From assembly GCA_025403435.1 (NCBI GenBank), contig CM046327.1:16678440-16742439 (forward strand): a stretch of 64,000 bases of DNA, given 5' to 3'. The notes below the pieces were generated by a model, which did no database searches, had not been told where the DNA came from, and saw only the letters and a list, made by a program, of their open reading frames with translations. A program made the position numbers and the translations under genes. This DNA comes from Artocarpus heterophyllus. Lineage: Eukaryota > Streptophyta > Magnoliopsida > Rosales > Moraceae. Below are positions 23,990 to 33,479 of this stretch, one piece after another (the first letter of the stretch is position 1; each line of letters begins with the position of its first letter).

Positions 23990-24592
23990 TTAGACTTCGG
24001 GTTCTACATGAGATTTTAAAGATGAGAAATATACAAAAAGGGCTAAAGAGATAGACGAGTAGGTAATGAAAAGGTAATCCAAAGATTTAAACAAAATCTT
24101 GTGCGGATAAGAAAGTAAGATAAGGTGATTGATAGTTTACAGAAAATCTGATTCACTTTTTGAAAAAGATTAGACTCTAATTGTATAACTTTTGACAATT
24201 GAGAACAATTTGACAGAAGACCCTCATGACACAACTGTAGACTTTTTGACAAATATACACCAAGTCTAGAAATTTAATATAAACGACAAATACTGTAGAA
24301 CTTTTGAAATTTGAGACACAAATCTTGAAATATCTGGATAAGCTTTTCAAAATTCAAACATATTACTGTACCGTATGTAATGTGTCTGATAAGATAATAT
24401 ATTTTATTATATATATATTTAAGAAATCATAAATTAAATAAGATATTAACACTTACTGTATCAATCTAATAGTCACAATTATTTCAAACACAAAAGCAAA
24501 TATTCAGAGTAAAAGAAAAACACAAACTGTTGAACATCAGCTAAAACTGCTTCAAATAAGTAAAGACTAAATAACCTTTATAGAGCGATGAC
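23990..24592. other. spacer between the two cargo ORFs
   Basis: A 603-bp AT-rich spacer. A 69-codon minus-strand ORF (24043-24252) has no recognisable domain. No obvious splice pair joins the two flanking ORFs, so how the downstream ORF would be translated is unclear (separate promoter, splicing or leaky initiation). Confidence 0.5.
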
Positions 24593-25114
24593 TTATTTCC
24601 CATCCAGTTTTCTTATGGCTTGGCAAACAGGATCTAGAAATACCATATTCCTGAGGCGTTGTCTTTCTGTATAAAATTTAGGCCAGAGTTTAAAAATAGC
24701 TCCTTGAACATATCCACTAGGGTGACCATGGAGAGGAGGATGGATGCTATCCAAGTTCTCCTTTGAAAGTCCATTCCTACAAAACCTTATTTTATCCTCT
24801 CTATTCGTAGACATATAACCAGGTGAAGTACATTTACCGTTACAATTTTGTCTTCCACATTTGTTACAAGTGACCACGATGGCACGAGCTCTTCTTTTCA
24901 TTGCACTACGACTGGTACCCGTTCCTGGTAAACCGACATCTTGACTAAAGTCACTCGGACGGATTTTCCCCTCTATTAACATTCTCACATCACAAGGGAT
25001 ACCAAAACGCATAAGAATCCACAACCGAGTAATTCTAGCCTTGTATTTCTTTCTGAGAATCTTTTGGGAGAGTGATGGGAAATACTTTCTCATGTGTTGG
25101 TACTTTGGGTCCAT
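24593..25114 (-). CDS. basic Cys-rich protein, possibly carlavirus NABP-like
   Basis: A 173-aa intact ORF upstream of the LOG-like ORF, in sense with the element. The N-terminal part is basic and partly hydrophobic (about 20-50). Then come a Gly/Ser linker, a basic cluster MKRRARAI (72-79), a Cys cluster with C83, C86, C91 and C95, the segment SPGYMSTN (97-104), and C112. The order of basic RRAR patch, CxxC, second Cys pair and PG-x-x-S-x-N resembles the small Cys-rich nucleic-acid-binding protein of carlaviruses (Pfam Carla_C4 type). This is a by-eye family resemblance, not a search result. The Cys spacing does not fit a retroviral CCHC zinc knuckle, so a leftover gag is less likely. The C-terminal 60 residues are unlike anything I recognise. 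A nucleic-acid-binding, possibly nuclear, role is inferred. Confidence 0.7.
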   Translation of the reverse strand: MDPKYQHMRKYFPSLSQKILRKKYKARITRLWILMRFGIPCDVRMLIEGKIRPSDFSQDVGLPGTGTSRSAMKRRARAIVVTCNKCGRQNCNGKCTSPGYMSTNREDKIRFCRNGLSKENLDSIHPPLHGHPSGYVQGAIFKLWPKFYTERQRLRNMVFLDPVCQAIRKLDGK

Positions 25115-26587
25115 GATGAGATGAAAGAAGAGTAAATAGAAAGGAAAAATTAAGATAGTAAATTGCAGAATCCTAGAATTCCTTCTTCTTTTAGAGGAAA
25201 AGAAGAATTTTTAATGAAAAAGAAGAGGATTTGCGATTTAAAGAGAAAATAACAAATTAAGAGAGAAAAAGTGAACTCGGAGAAATAAGCTCCTATGCAC
25301 AGTAAACGTATATGTAAACAATGATTAAACCACTGTATATGACACGTATAGAGACCACGTGGGAGAGACAGTGTGAATCAAACTGATTTAAGATTTGAAC
25401 TAGGCCCAAATGTTCTTAGTTGAAAATGGTCAGGTTGTTTCGGGCCTTAACACATTTAGAACGAGTTAAATAACAAACATAAAATTGAAAACCAATTCGT
25501 ATGAATCTTAAACCCAATTCAAAGCCCACTATAGATAAAGTTGACTATAAACAACAAATCTAATTTAACGACAACAAGGATCTTCCTGAATGATATTTAA
25601 AATCATTTCATAACAACATAATCTTCTAGCAACTCAAATAATTTTGTTTTAATCAAAACCTTATTGAACAATGCATACACCCATATGTTATTGATAATAC
25701 TCAACATCTATCAATGGATTCATCATCATTACTACCAAGGGTTTAGAATGCGACTAACCTTGAAATCAATACGATTTACGTCTTTCAACGTAGACCATAT
25801 CAATGAACAAAGACACTTGATGTTACTACTTAAGAACATCTACAATCCCCACAATTCTACTCATACAATATATAATTTCCTCATATAACAAAACCTTAGG
25901 TAACCAAAAGATTCACTGATACACTTAAATACAATGTACGTAACAAAATATTCCAATTTTGAGATTCATGCATTCTAGACTTTACACAGTCTCAATAGAC
26001 CAAAAGTCTAACATTTATCTCTCTCAAGATTCAATACCATGATTCCCAACTTATATCATATTCCTCAAAAATATAGAACTTTTAAGAAAAGACATTGACA
26101 CTTATGTGCTCCATCGAATCCACACATAATCATTACTTAGGTTTGAATCAATTACGAAAAATTTGGCATATCTATGTCAAACTTTAAAATCAATAAATCA
26201 AGCCTTATATTTCTCATTGTTTTTCACGAGACAAAAGGCTTTTAAATCCTCTTATCTATACGAATTTCTCATCGTTTATACGAATTAGATATGCTTATAG
26301 ATCCAAATATTATACGAATCTCTCATAAGCAATCTACTTATAAACTCATTCCATATAATTATCATTCCCTCATAACTATTAATACTTTCCTTCTATATAA
26401 TTATTGTACTCATATAACTATTAATATTTTCATTCTATGGCCTTTCCATGTTACATCCTTCTAGACTGTATAAATCAATGTGAAGGTTCATTTTGATGAT
26501 GACAATGAAAATTCAGCTTCAAAACCATCTCAAAAATATATATTTTTTTTAAAGTGGTGCTACACTCCCTAGGTTAACCGAACCTAG
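25115..26587. other. element 5' leader, no ORF recognised
   Basis: About 1.5 kb lies between the PBS and the first cargo ORF in element orientation. It is AT-rich without coding potential; the plus-strand ORF at 25664-25888 is antisense and lacks domains. It may contain packaging or dimerisation signals, but none can be identified by eye. Confidence 0.5.
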
Positions 26588-26599
26588 GCTCTGATACCA
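26588..26599 (-). other. primer-binding site, tRNA-iMet type
   Basis: The minus strand reads TGGTATCAGAGC, the standard complement of the 3' end of initiator tRNA-Met used by many plant LTR elements. It lies 7 nt inside the LTR boundary at 26607. This shows that the right LTR is the 5' LTR. Confidence 0.92.
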
Positions 26600-26606
26600 A
26601 AAATTC

Positions 26607-28981
26607 TGTAACGCCCCTATATGGGGGTTAACAGTTTTTAATGAGATAAAATAAAAATAAATAATAAAAGTAAAACCTTAAAATAAAATTTGCCCGGGAC
26701 TTAAATGAAAACTCTCAACTCAAAAATAAAAATATAAACGACAATTAAACCACAGTTTAATGTAGCACCTTAAATTTAATAATATAAACTGTTGTCATCA
26801 TCATTTTAACCCTCAACACATTGTAATACAGTCACAGAAAGTAACAATTGATGCTTACATTATCATGAAGAACATTCTCAACGATTGAAGCAGTCCCAAT
26901 GTAATATAGCTACCTCACTTCCTCAACTATATTTCTCGTAGCCACCTCACACTTAGTGAGTCCTGAAAAGATATAAACATAAGGGTATGAGCAACACTAT
27001 GCTCAGTAGAGAAAGCCATTACTCACCTCTATCATTACCACATTAAAATCTGCATGGTTAGTAAGTCACATCATATTTCAGATTATGAGGTTTATTATGA
27101 TCACATCTTATGGATACCGTAGTTAATCATTACCAAGTGTCATAATTACACATTTATACAAATATTACCAATCATCATTGTTCCTAGGTATCCATGTTAA
27201 ATTGAGTATCACTCAACTCATCGAAACCCAAATGGGCGCACTTGATCACCCTATAAACATTCCAAGGGTGTTCCGGTGAGGGGACATCAAGCCCCGAGTC
27301 CTCACCAAATCGATTCCTGTACAGTGTGTTCTGGGACTTTCAACCCAAGGAAGCGTCATCGCCTTCCCCCTATTTTACCTTTTAGGGTATTCATGCCCAA
27401 GGACGTAACCGTCGCCCTCTTCATGTCTTACAATTTCTCTATATTGAATCATTATCAATAGAGTTAGTTTTCCTAACCATGCTTCTCAATTTATAACATG
27501 TGTCAATTCATTATGTTCCTCGCCGTACAATACAAGACGAGTCCATGTCATAGTTTCATATGTGATAATCATATAATATCAGTTCAACATAGATATATAT
27601 ATATTGCGGCAAAACAATCAATTTTAATTCTATAAAAACCTCACAAAAGATGAGTAATAGAATCCCTACCTTTCAAGCTTATCAACAATCTTTTAATCCT
27701 GGAATCAGTTAACGTTAGCTCCATACTCCCTTGATCTTGAACTCCAAGCAAAGCAGATCCAGTTGTATCTCGCTGTATCTACGAAGCATCCTCTGTAGTG
27801 CTCCTCGAGCGACTATGAATGGCTAGGAATGCTTCCTGGAGATCATACATTCTTGAAAACGTCATTCTGGACTCCGATACTGCTGTTTGAATCGCCTCGA
27901 TTCGCGTGCAGTCGGTACCGGATGATTTTCATCGGAGAGGAATTTGCTCAAACGGAGGTCACCATTGCATCCAGAGCATCGAAACGAGTCAGGAGGCGGT
28001 CTCGGATCTTCGATCGGAGGTCCAGATCACAAAATCCCATTTTAGCCTTTGACCGGCCGTTGACCGGCGTTGACCACCGTTGACCGGCGTTGACCGACTT
28101 TGACCGTCATTGACCGGCGTCAATCGGGGTCCGTTGGCAGCTGGGCTCGGGCCTACCCCCCCTAAATCGACCCTTCTGAGTCCAATGGCGGGGTCAATTT
28201 CACCCAATTCTGCCTCTAACATAGCGGGTCGTGAAGTACAACGTCGGTAGAAATGGATGAGCTCCGATCTTGATTCTCCGACGATGGAAACCTGAAATTG
28301 GCTGAGGGCTTTTGCTACCCATCCTCCTATGAGCATTTCCCCTCATCCAATTTGAAGAAATGTGGCTGGGAAGAGCCAAAACGGAGACTCCCGCGGCGGT
28401 TGACGGCGGCGTTGGCCGTTCTCCGGCGAAACCGGCTCCTTCCGTGCAATTGATCGAGGGGTTTTACTCCCCTTGATCCTCTGAACTCATTGGGAGGGGT
28501 GGTGTCAGTCACCTCCTCCGGCAAGGCGGAGTTCCACCATGGGGGCGGCGGTGCACGGCGGCAATAGGCGGGCGGAGCAATCCGGCGGTTGTTGAGCTGC
28601 CACCAAGGGTGGGTTTTGTTCCTCTCATCACGGTGGTCGTGTAGGAACAAGAATCACGTCGATCGGACGTCGGACGGCGAAGATATCTCGTCGGAAAGAA
28701 ATGGGTTTTGCCGCCACTTTGGGCGGCGCGTGTGGTCTCCTCCGGCGGCGTTTTGGGCGGCGCGGCACCTCGTTGGACTCAGCTCGTCGAGAGCTTTCCA
28801 TTGGTGCGGGAGGTGTCGAAAACGGATGCCGAAATCTCAGACGATCTTTGAGGAGAGAGAGAGAATTTTTTAGAGAGAGAGAGAGTTTCGAATTATGAGA
28901 GATTTTCTGATTTTTTTTATATATATACTAGGTAATTAATCTAATTACCTTAATACCCTTAGGAGAATAACGGGTGTCACA
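26607..28981 (-). repeat. 5' LTR of the 9.0-kb element
   Basis: 2375 bp, nearly identical to the left LTR, with about nine substitutions and three single-base length differences counted by eye. Most lie in the GC-rich core and near the CT/GA and T runs. The promoter should lie here, but I cannot place a TATA box or start site with confidence. Confidence 0.95.
28049..28115. promoter_or_regulatory. W-box cluster in the 5' LTR
   Basis: The same seven TTGACC hexamers as in the other LTR, all intact in this promoter-bearing copy. Confidence 0.7.
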
Positions 28982-29161
28982 CTTTAGAAACAAAGAGAAA
29001 TTAATCTTTAAAAAAAAAAAAGGAAACGGCTATAATTTATTGATCACAATGATGAATTGTTAATTACAATATGGAAAATATAATCTGATATTTTGTCTAG
29101 CCAATAATTCTAGTCTTATGAGTGAAAGCATAACAAGTTAACGAGTAGACCGTTTTATTTA

Positions 29162-29440
29162 TTAAACGTGAAATATAGCATAAAAGAGCTGTGTTAATAA
29201 AAGTAAAATGTCCTCAATAATGGGACTAACAAGAGCTAAGCTATCAAATTTGTTTACATTCTTAACAACTAATAACGCATCACTCTCGATCATCTGTAGA
29301 GGAAGGCCACTTTTCAAGACAAATTGTAGTCCTTCTCTAATTGCGACACATTTTGCCATTAATGGCGTGAGGATGCCAGCAAACTGTTTGGACATAGCTC
29401 CCATAACAAAACCAGTAGTGTCACACAAGCATTTTGACAA
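29162..29440 (-). pseudogene. RNase H domain fragment of a LINE-type retroelement
   Basis: A 92-codon stretch reads like the C-terminal RNase H-like domain (RVT_3 type) of plant non-LTR elements: DTTGFVMGAMSKQF, then MAKCVAIREGLQFVLKSGL with the helix Glu, then IESDALLVV with the catalytic-type Asp. There is no RT domain nearby. Upstream sequence is cut by a MITE near 29425. It lies just outside the right end of the 9.0-kb element and is probably unrelated to it. It is a fragment, not a working gene. Confidence 0.6.
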
Positions 29441-29590
29441 CTATGGTTATAATTATAAAAATGATTACTAAATTGTATAAAGCTCTCACATACTATAATA
29501 AAAAAAAGTTACTATAGTGCAAAACTCTCACATGCTACAGTATTTTAAACCATAAAAATAGTTCTAATCATACTTGTCAAACACTTTATG
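29425..29590 (-). repeat. MITE-like repeat, family A
   Basis: It contains 'ctctcacatgctacagt' and a near-mirror copy 'ctctcacatactataat', the family A core in reverse, ending 'cttgtcaaacactttatg'. It interrupts the 5' side of the RNase H fragment. Confidence 0.55.
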
Positions 29591-30034
29591 AGTTTTAACT
29601 TGCCCATCGAAGGAGTCCATTTTGTTGACTGAGCTTTGAGCCACCTCTTATCTAAAAACATGGAAATTTTTTTAATGATGTAAGAAACATGGAATTTTTT
29701 TAATCTTAAAACATGGATTTTTTTAATGATTTAAGAAACTCAACAATATCAAGTAATACACCAGGGGTAATTATATAAAGTCATATATTACTCAAAACAC
29801 TTGATCTATGATAAATTGACATAACAGGAAGTGATTATTGTACAATAACAAGAAGCGTACACTTCTACTTTTGAGTAGGATAACTAAAAATACCTTCTAT
29901 TACTGAATTTAGTCTAATACAAGTACCTTACGAAATGAGAAATATAAATACCAGAATGTTGCTTGTCGGAGCTACAAAGGAATTACCTTCTCAATTTAAA
30001 CAATACTGTCGTATCAAGATATAAAAGATGTGTT

Positions 30035-30560
30035 TAGGAGGGCTTATTAAAAGTTGTTTTTGGTTTCTTAGATCCAAAAGCTGCTTTCGAAAGTGTTTAT
30101 ATGATATGTCAGAAGTGTTTAACTCTCTAGAAATATTTCCAGTCAAAGTTATAAAATGTAGTTTCTAAAAAAAACACTTCTGAAATAGACTTTGAGGGCT
30201 TGTTTGGAAGGGCTTTCTAGAAGTTGCTTTTGGCTTCCAAAAGTTGCTTCTGGAAGTGTTTGGATAAACTATCAGAAGTGATTTTACTCTCTAAAATCAA
30301 AGCCACAAAATATAGCTTCTTGAAAAAGCACTTCTTAAATAAACTTTGAAACTTATATCAGAGTGTCGATAATACATTTTAAGTTTTAAACATCACATTT
30401 TGTAACTTAAAAAAATTGAAACCATTTTGATCCATTAAAGCTTTTTTAAAAATATGGTTCTAAATACTTATTGAAAAGCAGCAGCTTTTATTTCTTTTCT
30501 TCTATTGACTAAAAGCACAAATAAAAGCTGTGTCAAATGGCCCTGAACTTGTATTAGAGT
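30035..30560. repeat. MITE-like repeat, family C, two adjacent partial copies
   Basis: Two related blocks begin near 30035 and 30193. They share 'aggagggctt/ggaagggctt', 'agaagtgttt/agaagtgatt' and 'ctctctaaaat' text. A related block lies at about 45005-45375. Ends of the 'gggcttgtttgg' type resemble hAT MITEs. They are non-coding. Confidence 0.5.
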
Positions 30561-30709
30561 TTGAAAAAGAGTGTAAATTCTATCATAATATTTTTATTAC
30601 TTAATAAAAAATTTTGAAACCCTTTTGTGTCATTAAGCTCTATTAAAAACATAGTTTCAAACACTTACTAAAAGCTATATCTTTTGCTTTGTTTTAACTA
30701 ACTAAGCTT

Positions 30710-30880
30710 TTGTTTGGTAAATTAGTTGGAACATACGTTTTAAGTTTAAGAATTATAGCATGTGAAGGCTTTAAACTATAACAACTTTTGTTTTTTTACT
30801 ATAGCTACTGAAAAATTTATACTGCTTACAATTATAACTGATGGTTGTAACGGATGTTTCAAACACTTGTAAAAGCACAA
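30710..30880 (+). repeat. MITE-like repeat, family A
   Basis: It contains 'attatagcatgtgaaggctt' and 'tactatagctactg', a diverged family A core, with a 'tttgtttggtaaatt' edge. Confidence 0.5.
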
Positions 30881-31189
30881 ACAAAAGCCTTGCAATTGGT
30901 AGTTATTATTTACGTATCTATATGTACAATTTTGGACATGGCACGAATATTTCTTTCTTACTCCTGGGAGCTAACGTGATTTTTCCGATAAAGAAGATAA
31001 AAACCCTCTAGTTACCCTTGTGACATGTCGTATTGTCTCAATGGGCCAGAAACCGTTTAGGTTGGGCCAATTTTCATTTTTCCAGAACTGGTCACTGGAT
31101 TTCAATCACACGCAAAAAAAAACAACAGCCATAATCGAGGAACAAGCCCACTAGACATCGGCTTTTGAAATAAAAATTCGTTCGAGAAA

Positions 31190-31515
31190 CACGTTAAAAA
31201 TAATAAGTTCTAATAGAAATAATGTAAATTTTTTATATAGTATCATGAAAAAACAAAAATTTGCTATAGTGTAAAATTTTTATATGCAATAATATTTAAA
31301 TTACAACTTTAAATTCCAACGTGTTTCTTAAGAATTTTTAAACATTCTCAGATTGACATCTAAAGGAACCTTTTCAGATAAGGACGTAATTTAGGTTGCG
31401 TACCACTTTCAAAAGTTTCACCCATATAGGTGTAATTGGTTGCTACAGTGCAAATATTTCACATGCAATAGTGATCAAGAAAAGTGAGGTACTGTGTAAA
31501 GCTCTCACATGTTAC
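31190..31515. repeat. two degenerate family A MITE-like copies
   Basis: About 31200-31330 (ctatagtgtaaaattttta) and about 31435-31515 (gctacagtgcaaatatttca, gctctcacatgttacaag) are further diverged members of the same short family. Confidence 0.45.
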
Positions 31516-31600
31516 AAGATGTTAGATGACTTTTTTGCAATAACATATTAATGACGTGGCAATTACACATGGCTCAAAGCACATCCAAATGTTAGTAGGC

Positions 31601-31800
31601 CAGGCGTCTGAGCATTCCAGGCGTCTTAGCATTCCCGGCGTCTGAACACTCTGAGTGTCCGAGCATTCCAAGTATCTGAGCATTCCAAGTGTCGGAGCAC
31701 TTTGAGCATCCAAGCATTTCAAGCTTCAAAGCATTCCGAATGTCAAAGCACTCCAAAACATCCGAGTATTCTAGGGGTCCAAGCATTCTAAGACAAGCAT
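31601..31800. repeat. minisatellite, 17-bp unit, about 11 copies
   Basis: The repeated unit is close to gagcattccaggcgtct, with an almost constant 17-bp period and growing divergence towards the right end. Two overlapping minus-strand ORFs (31522-31786) merely translate the repeat (LECSDTQS-like units) and are not called as genes. Confidence 0.9.
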
Positions 31801-32430
31801 TAAAAGTTGAAGCTTGAAAGTCATATGGTAATTCAAAAGTTTAAGTTTTAACTATACTTTTCAAACAGCCTAACAAGCTCCAAGGCTTTACATTAAAGGG
31901 CCTTTTATATTTTATTTTTATTTGTTGTTACAGTGACTAAACTGAAATCTAAAAGAAAAAAAAAACAGGTGCTAGTGACAAATAATATTACATCTAAGGA
32001 AGAGTTTTCAATAGTTTTTTTTTTTACCAATCAAATTATGAAAATAAATGTACATCTTAATTTCAAATAATGGCATGATCTTTATATATTTTAATTACCA
32101 AATTCATTACAACAATCTCCATGTTACACAGCGAAAACAATGATACCTTTCAATTTGCATAAATATTAGTGTACCCATTTTGTGTGCGAGAAAATTTATC
32201 AAACGAAAAACCAACACAAGAAACATGATCACCAAAATAAAATCAAATTAGAAAAAAGGAGAAAATTTAAATGTATCCCCTAAGTTTTAGCTCAATTTTT
32301 TGTTTGTCCTTTTTTTTTATAGTATAGTTAGGCTTTCAGGTAATATATATATATATATTTATAATTATGTATCATATATCTTGAGTCAATAATTAAGTCT
32401 ATGACAAATTAACACTTAGGTCCAACGATA
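31801..32430. other. no gene seen
   Basis: AT-rich intergenic DNA with an AT run at 32345-32359 and no ORF of note. It leads into the duplicated promoter region of the proline-rich pseudogene. Confidence 0.5.
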
Positions 32431-32745
32431 TTTTTCAGAGGTCTTGGTTAGTTTAATAACCCATTGGCATACATTATGACATCTAAGTCATATGTGGTCT
32501 TCTTTAAAAGCTGGTTAGAATTGAGGCTTACAATCGGTCAAGGAAGCTAATCAATTCTTCCCCGATAATTCTTGCAACCACAAACCATCAAACTCATGTA
32601 GATGTCGTTTGAAGCCCAAAAATCCTTCTCCAGGTTTTTTCTATGCATAACCATACTAATTTATAACATTCTGTCCTCCACACAAAAGACTTTAACTTTA
32701 GGAATATTTTCCCTCATACAACCTAAAATCTTGTCATATCAAACT

Positions 32746-33238
32746 ATGGCTTTTCCCAAGTGTTTCTTCATTCTATCAAAGATCATAGCCTTCTCATCAC
32801 TTTCAAAAATGGAGTCTTAGCAGTTCACCGCCTTTTGGACATACCGGAGACTCCGCCACTACCTTGACCGGCATTGCCCAAAATTCCATGTCTACCTAGT
32901 CCCCTACTGCCTACATTGCCGTCCGTTCCCCCTTGCCTAGACCCAATACTTTGCCTCCTTTGCCTTCTACCTCCCCATTGCGAAAGCCCACAAGTCCTCC
33001 ATTGTCCGCCAATCTTCCGCCTGTAATTCTGCCCAAAAACCCAAGTCTGCTAAGGCCCAACTTGAGACCATTGACAAGCTCTCAAATCCTAAAACTACCA
33101 GGCCCAAGCGCAGTCAATATTTCCTCAATTCCAAAGGCAACGCCAACTCCCCCTCTTCGCACTATCCCACCAACAATGTCTTCAAGTCCCACCAATATTC
33201 TAAGCATTCCTTTCCCTTCTCCTCCACCGCCTGATTAA
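32746..33238 (+). pseudogene. frameshifted copy of the proline-rich protein gene
   Basis: Similarity to the gene at 19126-19635 covers the promoter (from about 32430), the coding region and the 3' flank (to about 33480). The start ATG is kept. A 1-base loss near 32805-32812 (tcaaaaatgg versus tcaagcaatgg) shifts the frame and gives a stop at 32818-32820, inside the signal peptide. The proline-rich part stays open in another frame (32933-33238, 101 codons, ending FPSPPPPD) but lacks a signal sequence. The TATA box is also degraded. This is a dead tandem duplicate, now separated from its parent by the 9.0-kb element and MITEs. Confidence 0.85.
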
Positions 33239-33479
33239 TTCATGAATGACCCTTTTGAGATACACACCGTTGCTTTAGATTAGCTGGCTTCCTACCAACA
33301 TTCTATGGATGCATTGGAGCCTTTAAATACATCTGTACATAGCAATTTTGTTGTGTTTTATAATCATTGTTTTAGCCTTTGAGGGCGTCGTTTGATTTTC
33401 TGTTTTCTTTTCACATTTTGGGTTTGGATGTGTATAACTTTTATATGAACATATTTGATACATTGTACAATTTATTGAT

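Larger units (their letters stand above)
19971..28986 (-). mobile_element. complete non-autonomous LTR retrotransposon with two cargo ORFs
   Basis: The element proper is 19976-28981 (9006 bp), flanked by the 5-bp target duplication CTTTA (19971-19975 and 28982-28986). The LTRs are 19976-22351 and 26607-28981 and have TG..CA ends when read on the minus strand. A tRNA-iMet-type PBS sits inside the right LTR and a purine-rich tract inside the left one, so transcription runs right to left. By eye the LTRs differ at about nine positions plus three 1-base length changes, indicating a recent insertion. The 4255-bp internal region lacks gag, protease, integrase, RT and RNase H. It carries an ORF for a Cys-rich basic protein, then an ORF for a LOG-like protein, both in sense. 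It therefore fits the LARD class (large non-autonomous LTR elements) and needs a partner element's proteins to move. Gypsy affiliation is inferred from PBS/PPT style only. Confidence 0.93.

Noticed and set aside
24593..25114. Leftover retroelement gag with a CCHC zinc knuckle
   Set aside because: The Cys/His order (C83, C86, C91, C95, C112, no matching His) does not fit CCHC, and no capsid-like region is recognisable.
22352..26606. An integrated plant RNA virus or pararetrovirus genome
   Set aside because: No replicase, coat, movement or RT domain is present. LTRs, PBS, PPT and TSD show that the unit is an LTR element; only the Cys-rich ORF looks virus-like.
31601..31800. CRISPR-like array
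   Set aside because: The 17-bp units are contiguous with no spacers, and the genome is a plant. It is a minisatellite.
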